A DNA stretch of 7,440 nucleotides from Tannerella sp. (GTDB taxonomy: Bacteria; Bacteroidota; Bacteroidia; Bacteroidales; Tannerellaceae): assembly GCA_031275525.1 (NCBI GenBank), contig JAISOP010000095.1, positions 1-7,440 on the forward strand, in the 5' to 3' direction. The position numbers and the translations under genes are program-made. The notes beneath the pieces are model-generated. The model was given only the letters and a program-made list of their open reading frames with translations, made no database searches and was not told the origin of the DNA. Of the stretch, positions 1-4,899 are shown one piece after another; the stretch's first letter is position 1, and each line of letters starts with the position of its first letter.

Positions 1-1237
1 ATCCCATCAGGTGGCCGTCGGCGAGGCGGAAAACCGTCTGCGAACGCAGCACGGCCAGGTTGAAAAGCGCGGCCTCCCTGACCTCGTCCGGACAGGTGGT
101 CTCCAGCAGTGCGTTAACGAAAGCCAGCGTCTGCCGCTCGAGTTCGGGGAGGCGCGGCAGGATGGTCTCCGCCGCCGTCCAGGCGTCGGGGTAGCGCCGG
201 CTGTACCAGTTGCCCACCAGCGGGTCGGCCCAGGCTTTCCGGTTGGGGAAGCTCCAGGTGAGGCAGAAGGTGAACGTCTCCTTCTGCCGCGGCCCCAGGG
301 TTTTGCGGACGGCGAGCGAGGCCATGGGATCGTCTTCGCCCTCGGGCCGGGGGCGTTCGCTCAGGCGTCCGTCGGCGCCGAAGTCGTCCCAGAAGTCCAG
401 GATGGCATTGCTCCAGTCGTCGGCACGGGAGGCGGTGCGGCAGGTGACCTCGGCGGCGGACTGCGTCGTGAGCGCCATCGTTCCCCAGGCGGGATCGTCC
501 CGCGCCACGCCTTCGGAATAGAAATAGATGCCCCGGATGTCGCCCGTACGACGAAATTCGTTCCGGTTATCCTTGGCGCCGACGGGGATAAAGTCGCCTT
601 TCCAGTCAGTACGGAAGCGGCTGCCGTCTTTGCCGATAAAGTTGCGCATCGAACCGCAGACGGCCACCTCCAGGGGGCGGTCGCCGGTATTGGTGACCTC
701 GAAGGCCAGCACGGCCACGGGCAGACCGCTCGCCTCCTCGTCTCCCGGCACGAGGGGGTTGAAGCCCTTGAGGGTGACCCGGAGCGGCAGCGCGCTGTCG
801 GACAGGTGCACCTGGCCGAAGGGATAGGCGGCGTCGAAACGCGCGTCGGCAAAGCGGGGCAGGCCGTGGTGATTCACCGGGCGCCCCTCGTAGTGCAGGT
901 ATTCATGCGTGTAGAGCGGCCCGCTGAGGAGGGTGGTCGTAGCCTCTCCTCCCTCCGGCTTCGCATAGACGGCGAAGAAGGGCGCGTTGTTGCCGGTGGT
1001 GACCGTACCGTATTTCTTTCCCGGGACATTCATAATTTCCCAGTCGCGGAGTTCTCCCCGTCCGCCGAGCGAGACCGTTCCCGTACCGATACCGCCCAGC
1101 GGCAAGGCCACCTGGAACAGGTGTTCCCGGTCGTAACTCTTCAACACCGGCCACTCTGCCGGTTTCCACTCCTGCGCACCCGCCGCCGAGCACAGCAAAA
1201 GCCCCGCGAGTATCCGTTTTAATCCAAATGTATTCAT
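1..1237 (-). CDS. GH116-family glycoside hydrolase (GBA2-like), N-terminal part, exported; cut by left edge
   Basis: The frame stays open from the ATG (complement of 1235-1237) to the left edge, giving 412 residues of a longer protein. Residues 1-21 form a signal peptide (Lys-Arg at 7-8, a hydrophobic run, AGA before Gln22), so the enzyme is probably periplasmic. A Cys at 16 lacks a good lipobox. Residues 45-68 (LPLGGIGTGTVSLGG, then RDWEI) and about 150-185 (KGFNPLVPGD..SGLPVAV..EVTN) match the N-terminal beta-sandwich domain of GH116 enzymes such as GBA2. The last 45 or so residues begin the alpha-barrel catalytic domain, whose acid/base and nucleophile lie outside the window. Known members are beta-glucosidases, glucosylceramidases, beta-xylosidases or N-acetylglucosaminidases, so the substrate is not predictable here. 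GC content is visibly higher than in the central genes. No TAnnTTTG box was found upstream, so its promoter is unclear. Confidence 0.9.
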   Translation of the reverse strand, partial: MNTFGLKRILAGLLLCSAAGAQEWKPAEWPVLKSYDREHLFQVALPLGGIGTGTVSLGGRGELRDWEIMNVPGKKYGTVTTGNNAPFFAVYAKPEGGEATTTLLSGPLYTHEYLHYEGRPVNHHGLPRFADARFDAAYPFGQVHLSDSALPLRVTLKGFNPLVPGDEEASGLPVAVLAFEVTNTGDRPLEVAVCGSMRNFIGKDGSRFRTDWKGDFIPVGAKDNRNEFRRTGDIRGIYFYSEGVARDDPAWGTMALTTQSAAEVTCRTASRADDWSNAILDFWDDFGADGRLSERPRPEGEDDPMASLAVRKTLGPRQKETFTFCLTWSFPNRKAWADPLVGNWYSRRYPDAWTAAETILPRLPELERQTLAFVNALLETTCPDEVREAALFNLAVLRSQTVFRLADGHLMG

Positions 1238-1321
1238 GTCGTTATTTATTTGATGATGATCCTGTTTTTCTGCCCGTTTACGGTCTTATCCTGAATTTTT
1301 TTTCTTTTCGCGGACTGATTC

Positions 1322-1431
1322 AATTTTTTCGGCTATTTCCCGCTGACAACCCATCGCGTCTATCGTTCCTTTAGGGCTAACACTTCCAATAACTTGGGGA
1401 TGGCGGTAATCTCATTCGACTTTTCTTCCGA
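1322..1431 (-). pseudogene. Decayed ISAs1-family transposase fragment
   Basis: Two adjoining minus-strand frames give SEEKSNEITAIPKLLEVLALK (1431 down to 1369, shown without its first Ser: EEKSNEITAIPKLLEVLALK) and TIDAMGCQREIAEKI (1366 down to 1322). Together they read as the DDE-domain segment of ISAs1-family transposases, which normally continues as LKG-C-(I/L)-V-TIDAMG across the join. The missing residues and the frame change fit a deletion of about 10 nt. The first frame then hits a stop at 1360-1362. Past AEKI the reading diverges from the family and stops at 1286-1288, and no similarity is seen upstream of the SEEK residues. Only about 37 codons of a protein of several hundred residues remain, with no terminal inverted repeats, so this is an inactive relic. 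The family call rests on recalled motif similarity. Confidence 0.75.
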
Positions 1432-1437
1432 AAAGTC
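1418..1437 (-). repeat. Perfect 8-bp inverted repeat, alternative hairpin
   Basis: GACTTTTC at 1418-1425 and GAAAAGTC at 1430-1437 are perfect inverted complements around the 4-nt loop TTCC. The right arm overlaps the 3' arm of the neighbouring hairpin at 1433-1465, so the two structures cannot both form in one RNA. Part of this sequence also codes for the first residues of the transposase relic, so the symmetry could be incidental. Confidence 0.5.
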
Positions 1438-1465
1438 CCTGAAATCTGTTTGATTTCAAGGACTT
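1431..1465 (-). terminator. Terminator-like hairpin downstream of the tRNA
   Basis: Read on the minus strand, AAGTCCTTGAAATC (1465-1452) pairs with GATTTCAGGGACTT (1446-1433) over 14 positions. There is one U-G wobble, and the loop is AAACA. Four T residues (1434-1431) end the 3' arm and follow it. It begins 24 nt past the tRNA 3' end and is a good candidate terminator for that transcript. On the plus strand the wobble becomes a C-A mismatch, which favours the minus-strand RNA, although a T-rich stretch (1471-1489) also follows on the plus side. Confidence 0.55.
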
Positions 1466-1489
1466 GTACTATTTTTCGTTTTGCTTTTG

Positions 1490-1563
1490 TGGTCCCACTT
1501 GGGCTTGAACCAAGGACTCCCTGATTATGAGTCAGGTGCTCTAACCAACTGAGCTATGGGACC
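1490..1563 (-). tRNA. tRNA with CAU anticodon, probably tRNA-Ile2 (lysidine type)
   Basis: A complete 74-nt cloverleaf is present. The 7-bp acceptor stem is GGTCCCA/TGGGACC with discriminator A. The D arm is GCTC/GAGC, the anticodon stem CCTGA/TCAGG with loop CTCATAA, the variable loop has 5 nt, and the T arm is CTTGG/CCAAG with loop TTCAAGC. The anticodon CAT is the complement of 1527-1529. CCA is not encoded; CAA follows the discriminator. A CAU anticodon in a non-initiator tRNA can mean elongator Met or Ile2, in which TilS changes C34 to lysidine so that AUA is read. Positions 4 and 5 are C-C pairing with G-G, as in E. coli tRNA-Ile2 and unlike E. coli elongator tRNA-Met (U-A at these positions). 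I therefore favour Ile2, with Met still possible. The initiator is excluded because the anticodon stem lacks the three G-C pairs and position 1 is paired. Confidence 0.95.
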
Positions 1564-1600
1564 GGATTACCAACTATGGCAAGTATTATGTAATCGGGTG

Positions 1601-1608
1601 CAAAGGTA
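1601..1608 (-). promoter_or_regulatory. -7 promoter box for the tRNA
   Basis: On the minus strand this reads TACCTTTG, an exact match to the Bacteroidetes -7 consensus TAnnTTTG. It ends 37 nt before the first base of the tRNA, a reasonable distance for a short leader. No clear TTTG was found at the matching -33 distance. Confidence 0.5.
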
Positions 1609-1631
1609 ATAAAAAGAACGAAATCCGGATT

Positions 1632-1709
1632 AGGGTTCATTCTTTTTTTGAAGCGCGATGAATTTTGCGCAACCCTTTGTCATCCATTCCAATCAAAAGC
1701 ATGAACCCT
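1632..1709. repeat. Inverted 9-bp repeat between divergent promoters
   Basis: AGGGTTCAT at 1632-1640 is the exact inverted complement of ATGAACCCT at 1701-1709, with 60 nt between them. The two arms face the tRNA promoter on the minus strand and the nucleotidyltransferase promoter on the plus strand, and the right arm overlaps the 12-nt motif at 1702-1713. It could be a paired binding site, but nothing in the window identifies a regulator. Confidence 0.4.
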
Positions 1710-1713
1710 TTTT
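1702..1713 (+). promoter_or_regulatory. Upstream promoter motif TGAACCCTTTTT, copy 1
   Basis: This 12-mer recurs identically at 4155-4166. In both places exactly 34 nt separate it from a predicted -7 box (1748-1755 and 4201-4208). It lies just upstream of the -33 region, where an activator site or an UP-like element could act. Function is inferred from position only. Confidence 0.45.
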
Positions 1714-1724
1714 ATTACACGCGC

Positions 1725-1755
1725 TTGGATAACCCGAGTTTTTCATGTAATTTTG
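1725..1755 (+). promoter_or_regulatory. Bacteroidetes-type promoter of the nucleotidyltransferase operon
   Basis: TAATTTTG at 1748-1755 matches TAnnTTTG exactly. TTG at 1725-1727 lies 20 nt upstream, in the expected -33 position. Transcription would begin a few bases after 1755, leaving a leader of roughly 20-25 nt before the ATG at 1786. This argues against the in-frame TTG at 1753 as a start codon, since it lies inside the promoter. Confidence 0.65.
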
Positions 1756-1785
1756 CAGGGTAAAACAAAATGTGACTTTATAAAG

Positions 1786-2688
1786 ATGAAACCTACATTA
1801 TTTGTATTAGCAGCGGGTATGGGAAGCCGTTACGGCGGACTGAAACAGTTGGACGGCTTAGGCCCTTCGGGCGAAACGATTATGGACTATTCCATCTATG
1901 ACGCCATCCGGAGTGGATTCGGCAAGGTTGTTTTTGTCATCCGGAAAGACTTTGAGGCTGACTTCCGCGACAAAATCCTGGGCAAGTACGAGCATCATAT
2001 CCCCGCAGAGGTCGTGTTCCAATCGACGGATAAGGTGCCCGAAGGCTTTGTATGTCCTCCGGAACGCACCAAACCGTGGGGAACCAATCATGCGGTGCTG
2101 ATGGGCAAGGACATTATCAAAGAGCCGTTTGCTGTGGTCAACGCGGACGATTTCTACGGTCGCGACAGCTACGCCGTATTGGGCGAAGCGCTGAAGCAGC
2201 TTGCCGGCACACGGAATGAATATTGCATGGTCGGCTTTCGCCTCGGCAACACGCTGAGCGAAAGCGGGTCGGTGGCACGGGGCGTCTGCGAAACCGACGG
2301 CAACGGGTTCCTGACGTCGGTCGTTGAACGGACGGCCATCCAACGGGTGGACGGACAAATCCGGTTCACGGACGAGAACGGTAAAGAGGTGGCGCTGGCA
2401 GAAAACACGCCGGTCTCCATGAACATGTGGGGATTCACGCCGGACTATTTCGCTTATTCCGAAGATCATTTCAGGGAATTTCTGCGCACCCGTGCGGGAG
2501 ACCCGAAAAGCGAATATTTTATTCCGCTGATGGTGAATGACCTGGTGACAAAAAACATCGCCCGTGTGAAAGTGCTGGATACGGCCTCGAAATGGTTCGG
2601 CGTCACGTATGCCGCCGACCGCCAAAGCGTTGTTGACAAAATCCGGGCGCTGGTTGATGCTGGGGAATACCCTGAAAGATTATTCTAA
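1786..2688 (+). CDS. Sugar nucleotidyltransferase family protein
   Basis: This 300-residue cytoplasmic protein opens with the NTP-transferase signature LAAGMGSRYGGLKQ (8-21), a G-rich nucleotide-binding loop ending in the lysine typical of sugar-1-phosphate nucleotidyltransferases. Family features further in are PSGETIMDYSIYDA (27-40), PWGTNHA (97-103) and NADD (119-122), the likely metal- and nucleotide-binding acidic motif. Such enzymes join a sugar 1-phosphate to an NTP, releasing pyrophosphate and making an activated sugar for surface polysaccharide or sugar salvage. The sugar and base are not readable from sequence, and no kinase or glycosyltransferase gene lies nearby to help. The ATG at 1786 fits both the promoter at 1725-1755 and the usual family start (MKPTLFVLAAG). 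Prolyl isomerase and DUF4294 genes follow and are probably co-transcribed. The fold is clear; the exact substrate is unknown. Confidence 0.88.
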   Translation: MKPTLFVLAAGMGSRYGGLKQLDGLGPSGETIMDYSIYDAIRSGFGKVVFVIRKDFEADFRDKILGKYEHHIPAEVVFQSTDKVPEGFVCPPERTKPWGTNHAVLMGKDIIKEPFAVVNADDFYGRDSYAVLGEALKQLAGTRNEYCMVGFRLGNTLSESGSVARGVCETDGNGFLTSVVERTAIQRVDGQIRFTDENGKEVALAENTPVSMNMWGFTPDYFAYSEDHFREFLRTRAGDPKSEYFIPLMVNDLVTKNIARVKVLDTASKWFGVTYAADRQSVVDKIRALVDAGEYPERLF

Positions 2689-2698
2689 TCCAAAAGAC

Positions 2699-2706
2699 AG
2701 GAAAGG
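2699..2706 (+). promoter_or_regulatory. Ribosome binding site of the prolyl isomerase
   Basis: AGGAAAGG sits 8 nt before the ATG at 2715. It overlaps the in-frame GTG at 2706 and so rules that codon out as the start. A purine-rich site this strong is uncommon among the genes here. Confidence 0.6.
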
Positions 2707-2714
2707 TGGTTGTG

Positions 2715-3383
2715 ATGAAAAGAATGACAGTGACGGCACTTGTGTGCCTCTTCTGCCTGTGTGCGGGGAACGTGTTTGCACAGGGGGAAGAACCGGTCGT
2801 GTTGATTGATACCGACATGGGAAAAATCAAGGTGCGACTCTACAGTGATACGCCCCGGCACCGGGATAATTTCATCAAACTGGTGAACGGGCGTCAATAC
2901 GATGGGCTGCTTTTCCACCGGGTCATCAAGCAGTTCATGATACAGGGGGGCGACGTAAAGTCGAAGGATGCGCCGGCCGGCGAGAAACTGGGCGATGGGG
3001 ATTTGGACTATACCCTTCCGGCCGAAATCGTTTTCCCGAAATATTTCCACAAACGCGGACAGCTTTGCGCCGCGCGTACGGGCGACGACACGAACCCGGA
3101 AAGGGCCTCTTCCGCCACCCAGTTCTACATCGTCACCGGCAAGCATTTTACGGAACGCGAGTTGGACAAAATGGAAGCGGAAAATGGGATCAAACTCACT
3201 CCCGAACAGCGTCAGGCATACATGATTGACGGGGGCGCACCCCATTTAGACGGCGCCTATACCATTTTCGGGGAAGTGATTAAGGGGATCAATGTGGTGG
3301 AGAAGATGCAACTTGTCCCGGTTGACGAGAATAACCGCCCCCTGAAGAATATCAAAATCAAGTCGATGAAAATAGTGAAGTAG
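2715..3383 (+). CDS. Exported cyclophilin-type peptidyl-prolyl cis-trans isomerase
   Basis: This 222-residue protein has a signal peptide at about 1-22 (MKR start, hydrophobic core, VFA before Gln23), placing it in the periplasm. The cyclophilin core shows FHRV (67-70, with the catalytic Arg69), FMIQGGD (74-80), QFYIV (136-140) and HLDGAYTIFGEV (177-188). It should catalyse proline cis-trans isomerisation during folding of exported proteins. Between QFYIV and HLDG about 35 residues are inserted, rich in charged residues (FTERELDKMEAENG onward); similar insertions occur in Bacteroidetes homologues. His177 stands where human cyclophilin A has Trp121, a common bacterial change linked to low cyclosporin affinity. 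The gene begins 26 nt after the nucleotidyltransferase stop and ends 3 nt before the DUF4294 start, with no promoter seen in either gap, so the three genes probably form an operon. Confidence 0.93.
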   Translation: MKRMTVTALVCLFCLCAGNVFAQGEEPVVLIDTDMGKIKVRLYSDTPRHRDNFIKLVNGRQYDGLLFHRVIKQFMIQGGDVKSKDAPAGEKLGDGDLDYTLPAEIVFPKYFHKRGQLCAARTGDDTNPERASSATQFYIVTGKHFTERELDKMEAENGIKLTPEQRQAYMIDGGAPHLDGAYTIFGEVIKGINVVEKMQLVPVDENNRPLKNIKIKSMKIVK

Positions 3384-3386
3384 GTC

Positions 3387-4001
3387 ATGTATCTTCTCCG
3401 TGTCATATTCGCAGGGCTTTGCCTTGGGGCGGGCGTGAACGGGTTTGCACAGTCGCCGGCGAAACCGGCTATCAGGATGCAGGTGCCCGAAGGATACTTT
3501 GCCGCCCAGGTGGACGGAGGAGATACGATTGCGGTGATTCAGTTGCCAACGGTCATCGTTTTTCCCGAACTCAAGTTCAGGAACGACAAGGAACGCCGGC
3601 AATACGACAAACTGGTGCGCGACGTGAAAAGGACGCTGCCCTATGCCAAAATGGTCTATGCCACGCTGATTGAGACCTACGAATACATCCAGACGCTCCC
3701 GAATAACAAGGCGCGGGAAGCCCACCTGAAACGGATGGAAAAAGACCTGTTCAGGGAATACAAGCCGGAACTGAAGAAACTGACACTCTCGCAGGGGAAA
3801 CTGCTGATTAAGCTCGTTGACCGCGAATGCAATCAAACGAGCTACCATCTGGTGTCCGCCTACCTGGGCGGATTCCGCGCCGGATTCTGGAACCTGTTTG
3901 CCGGCATGTTCGGCGCCAGCCTGAAAAGCGAATACGACCCCACAGGCAAAGACGCCCTCACCGAACGTGTCGTCCTGCTCGTCGAACACGGGCAGATTTG
4001 A
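3387..4001 (+). CDS. Exported DUF4294 family protein, function unknown
   Basis: The protein has 204 residues, with a signal peptide at about 1-21 (GFA before Gln22). The mature part resembles the DUF4294 family, which is confined to Bacteroidetes: IVFPELKFRNDKERRQYDKL (57-76), a VRDVKRTLPYAK segment, a charged helix (about 105-130), LKKLTLSQGKLLIKLVDRE (129-147) and GASLKSEYDPTGKD (176-189). The invariant-looking LTLSQGKLLIKLVDRE and LKSEYDP blocks suggest a conserved functional surface, but no catalytic motif is recognisable and I assign no activity. Only 3 nt separate it from the prolyl isomerase stop, which suggests translational coupling, so the two exported proteins are likely made together. 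The family recognition is from remembered motif patterns; the operon relation is seen in the spacing. Confidence 0.88.
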   Translation: MYLLRVIFAGLCLGAGVNGFAQSPAKPAIRMQVPEGYFAAQVDGGDTIAVIQLPTVIVFPELKFRNDKERRQYDKLVRDVKRTLPYAKMVYATLIETYEYIQTLPNNKAREAHLKRMEKDLFREYKPELKKLTLSQGKLLIKLVDRECNQTSYHLVSAYLGGFRAGFWNLFAGMFGASLKSEYDPTGKDALTERVVLLVEHGQI

Positions 4002-4025
4002 GGGGCGCAGTAAACCTAAACGCCC
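4000..4025 (+). repeat. GC-rich 3' repeat with small hairpin, copy A
   Basis: GAGGGGCGCAGTAAAC (4000-4015, overlapping the TGA stop of the DUF4294 gene) recurs with one extra A at 4870-4886. Here GGGCG (4003-4007) can pair with CGCCC (4021-4025) around a 13-nt loop. No T run follows on the plus strand, so it is not a classical terminator, although its place right after a stop suggests a 3'-end element. Confidence 0.45.
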
Positions 4026-4154
4026 AAAAAACAATTCCCTGGAACCTGCGCAATCCTGAACACTTATTCTTCCTAACTTAGGGAACACATGCTTCCCGGA
4101 TCAGGTAAAATCCATGCCGTGTGCAGTATCATTGGATGAGATGGCCTTGCACCC

Positions 4155-4166
4155 TGAACCCTTTTT
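4155..4166 (+). promoter_or_regulatory. Upstream promoter motif TGAACCCTTTTT, copy 2
   Basis: This is identical to 1702-1713 and lies the same 34 nt upstream of a candidate -7 box, here at 4201-4208. The rest of the 225-nt gap between the DUF4294 and Nudix genes (4002-4226) holds only a weak GGGAA/TTCCC inverted repeat (4081-4097) and no coding sequence that I can support. Confidence 0.45.
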
Positions 4167-4180
4167 GAAACCGCCTGCCG

Positions 4181-4208
4181 TTGAACCGGAAAAATAGTCG
4201 TACTTTTA
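4181..4208 (+). promoter_or_regulatory. Candidate promoter of the Nudix gene
   Basis: TACTTTTA at 4201-4208 matches seven of the eight positions of TAnnTTTG (last base A, not G). TTG at 4181-4183 is 17 nt upstream, shorter than the usual 19-21 nt. Its identical offset from the shared 12-mer makes it more credible than the sequence alone would. Confidence 0.4.
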
Positions 4209-4226
4209 CGGCGCATTAAAACGGAA

Positions 4227-4862
4227 ATGAAATCCATGCAAAAAGGAAATGAACTGATTACGCTGGCGCAACGCATCCGCGCCCTGTCTCAAACGGGACT
4301 CTGCTATTCACACAACGAGTATGAAATCGAACGCTGTAAGGAACTGGTTGAAATCAGCAACCGGATTACCGCCGTCGTCTCCGGCGTGCAGGAGGAGGAG
4401 ATCGAAGCCTGTTACCTTCCCGTGAAGGAATACGTCACACCCAAGGTGGATGTCCGGGCGGTGGTATTCAATGAAAAGGACGAAATCCTGCTGGTGCGGG
4501 AGAAGATGGATGGACGCTGGGCGTTGCCGGGCGGATGGGCGGACGTCGGTTTCACGCCGAAGGAAGTCGCCGTCAAGGAGACCCGGGAAGAATCCGGCCT
4601 GGAAGTCCGTGCCGTACGCCTGCTTGCCATAATGGATAAGCGTTGCCATGCACATCCGGCCAGCCCGTTTTATGTCTACAAGTTTTTCATTCTCTGCGAA
4701 CGGTTGGGCGGAACTTTTACCGAGGCATTCGATATTCTTGACCGGGGCTTTTTTGCCTTGGACCAATTGCCGCCGCTTTCGCTGGACCGGATTTTACCGG
4801 AACAAATCCGGCTGATGGACGAACTGCGCCGCCATCCGGAAATGCCGGTGTACCTGGATTGA
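4227..4862 (+). CDS. Nudix hydrolase with N-terminal Nudix_N-type domain
   Basis: This 211-residue protein has two parts. Residues about 9-60 (LITLAQRIRALSQTGLCYS, then NEYEIERCKELVEISN) match the Nudix_N domain found before some ADP-ribose or CDP-choline pyrophosphatase-like Nudix enzymes. Residues about 74-205 form the Nudix fold. The Nudix box runs from Gly103 to Leu125. It keeps Gly103, Glu118, Glu121, Glu122 and Gly124, which include the main metal ligands, but has Phe109 in place of the first Glu and Lys117 in place of Arg. Similar changes occur in this subfamily, so activity is still expected: cleavage of a nucleoside diphosphate linked to another group X. The substrate is uncertain. 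ATG 4227 lies close to the predicted transcription start; ATG 4236 (Met4) is an equally plausible start with a more normal leader. The gene converges with the MlaF-like gene 37 nt away. Confidence 0.9.
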   Translation: MKSMQKGNELITLAQRIRALSQTGLCYSHNEYEIERCKELVEISNRITAVVSGVQEEEIEACYLPVKEYVTPKVDVRAVVFNEKDEILLVREKMDGRWALPGGWADVGFTPKEVAVKETREESGLEVRAVRLLAIMDKRCHAHPASPFYVYKFFILCERLGGTFTEAFDILDRGFFALDQLPPLSLDRILPEQIRLMDELRRHPEMPVYLD

Positions 4863-4869
4863 AGGGGGG

Positions 4870-4892
4870 GAGGGGCGCAAGTAAACAGCGCC
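4870..4892 (+). repeat. GC-rich 3' repeat with hairpin, copy B
   Basis: GAGGGGCGCAAGTAAAC (4870-4886) repeats the element at 4000-4015 with one inserted A. GGCGC (4874-4878) pairs with GCGCC (4888-4892) around a 9-nt loop. It fills the short gap between two convergent genes (stops at 4862 and 4900) and could serve either transcript, but there is no T run on either side. Confidence 0.45.
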
Positions 4893-4899
4893 GATACCC

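Noticed and set aside
361..1193. Two minus-strand open frames (163 and 96 codons) inside the GH116 region
   Set aside because: They are out of frame with the GH116 reading, which is continuous and carries the family motifs.
11..1222. A 403-codon plus-strand open frame across the left end
   Set aside because: It lies antisense to the GH116 gene, has low-complexity Arg/Gly/Ala-rich sequence with no recognisable family motif, and is explained by the high GC of the real gene.
1753..1785. TTG start extending the nucleotidyltransferase by 11 residues
   Set aside because: The TTG is part of the TAATTTTG promoter box, and the family begins at the ATG at 1786.
1564..1785. A small gene or structured RNA in the AT-rich gap between tRNA and nucleotidyltransferase
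   Set aside because: No open frame with a recognisable product and no riboswitch-like conserved core; the promoter elements account for most of the visible structure.
1858..2625. A 255-codon minus-strand open frame
   Set aside because: It is antisense to the nucleotidyltransferase, whose motifs are unambiguous, and shows no family of its own.
4081..4097. GGGAA/TTCCC inverted repeat as a terminator after the DUF4294 gene
   Set aside because: The stem is only 5 bp, with no T run after it; too weak to call.
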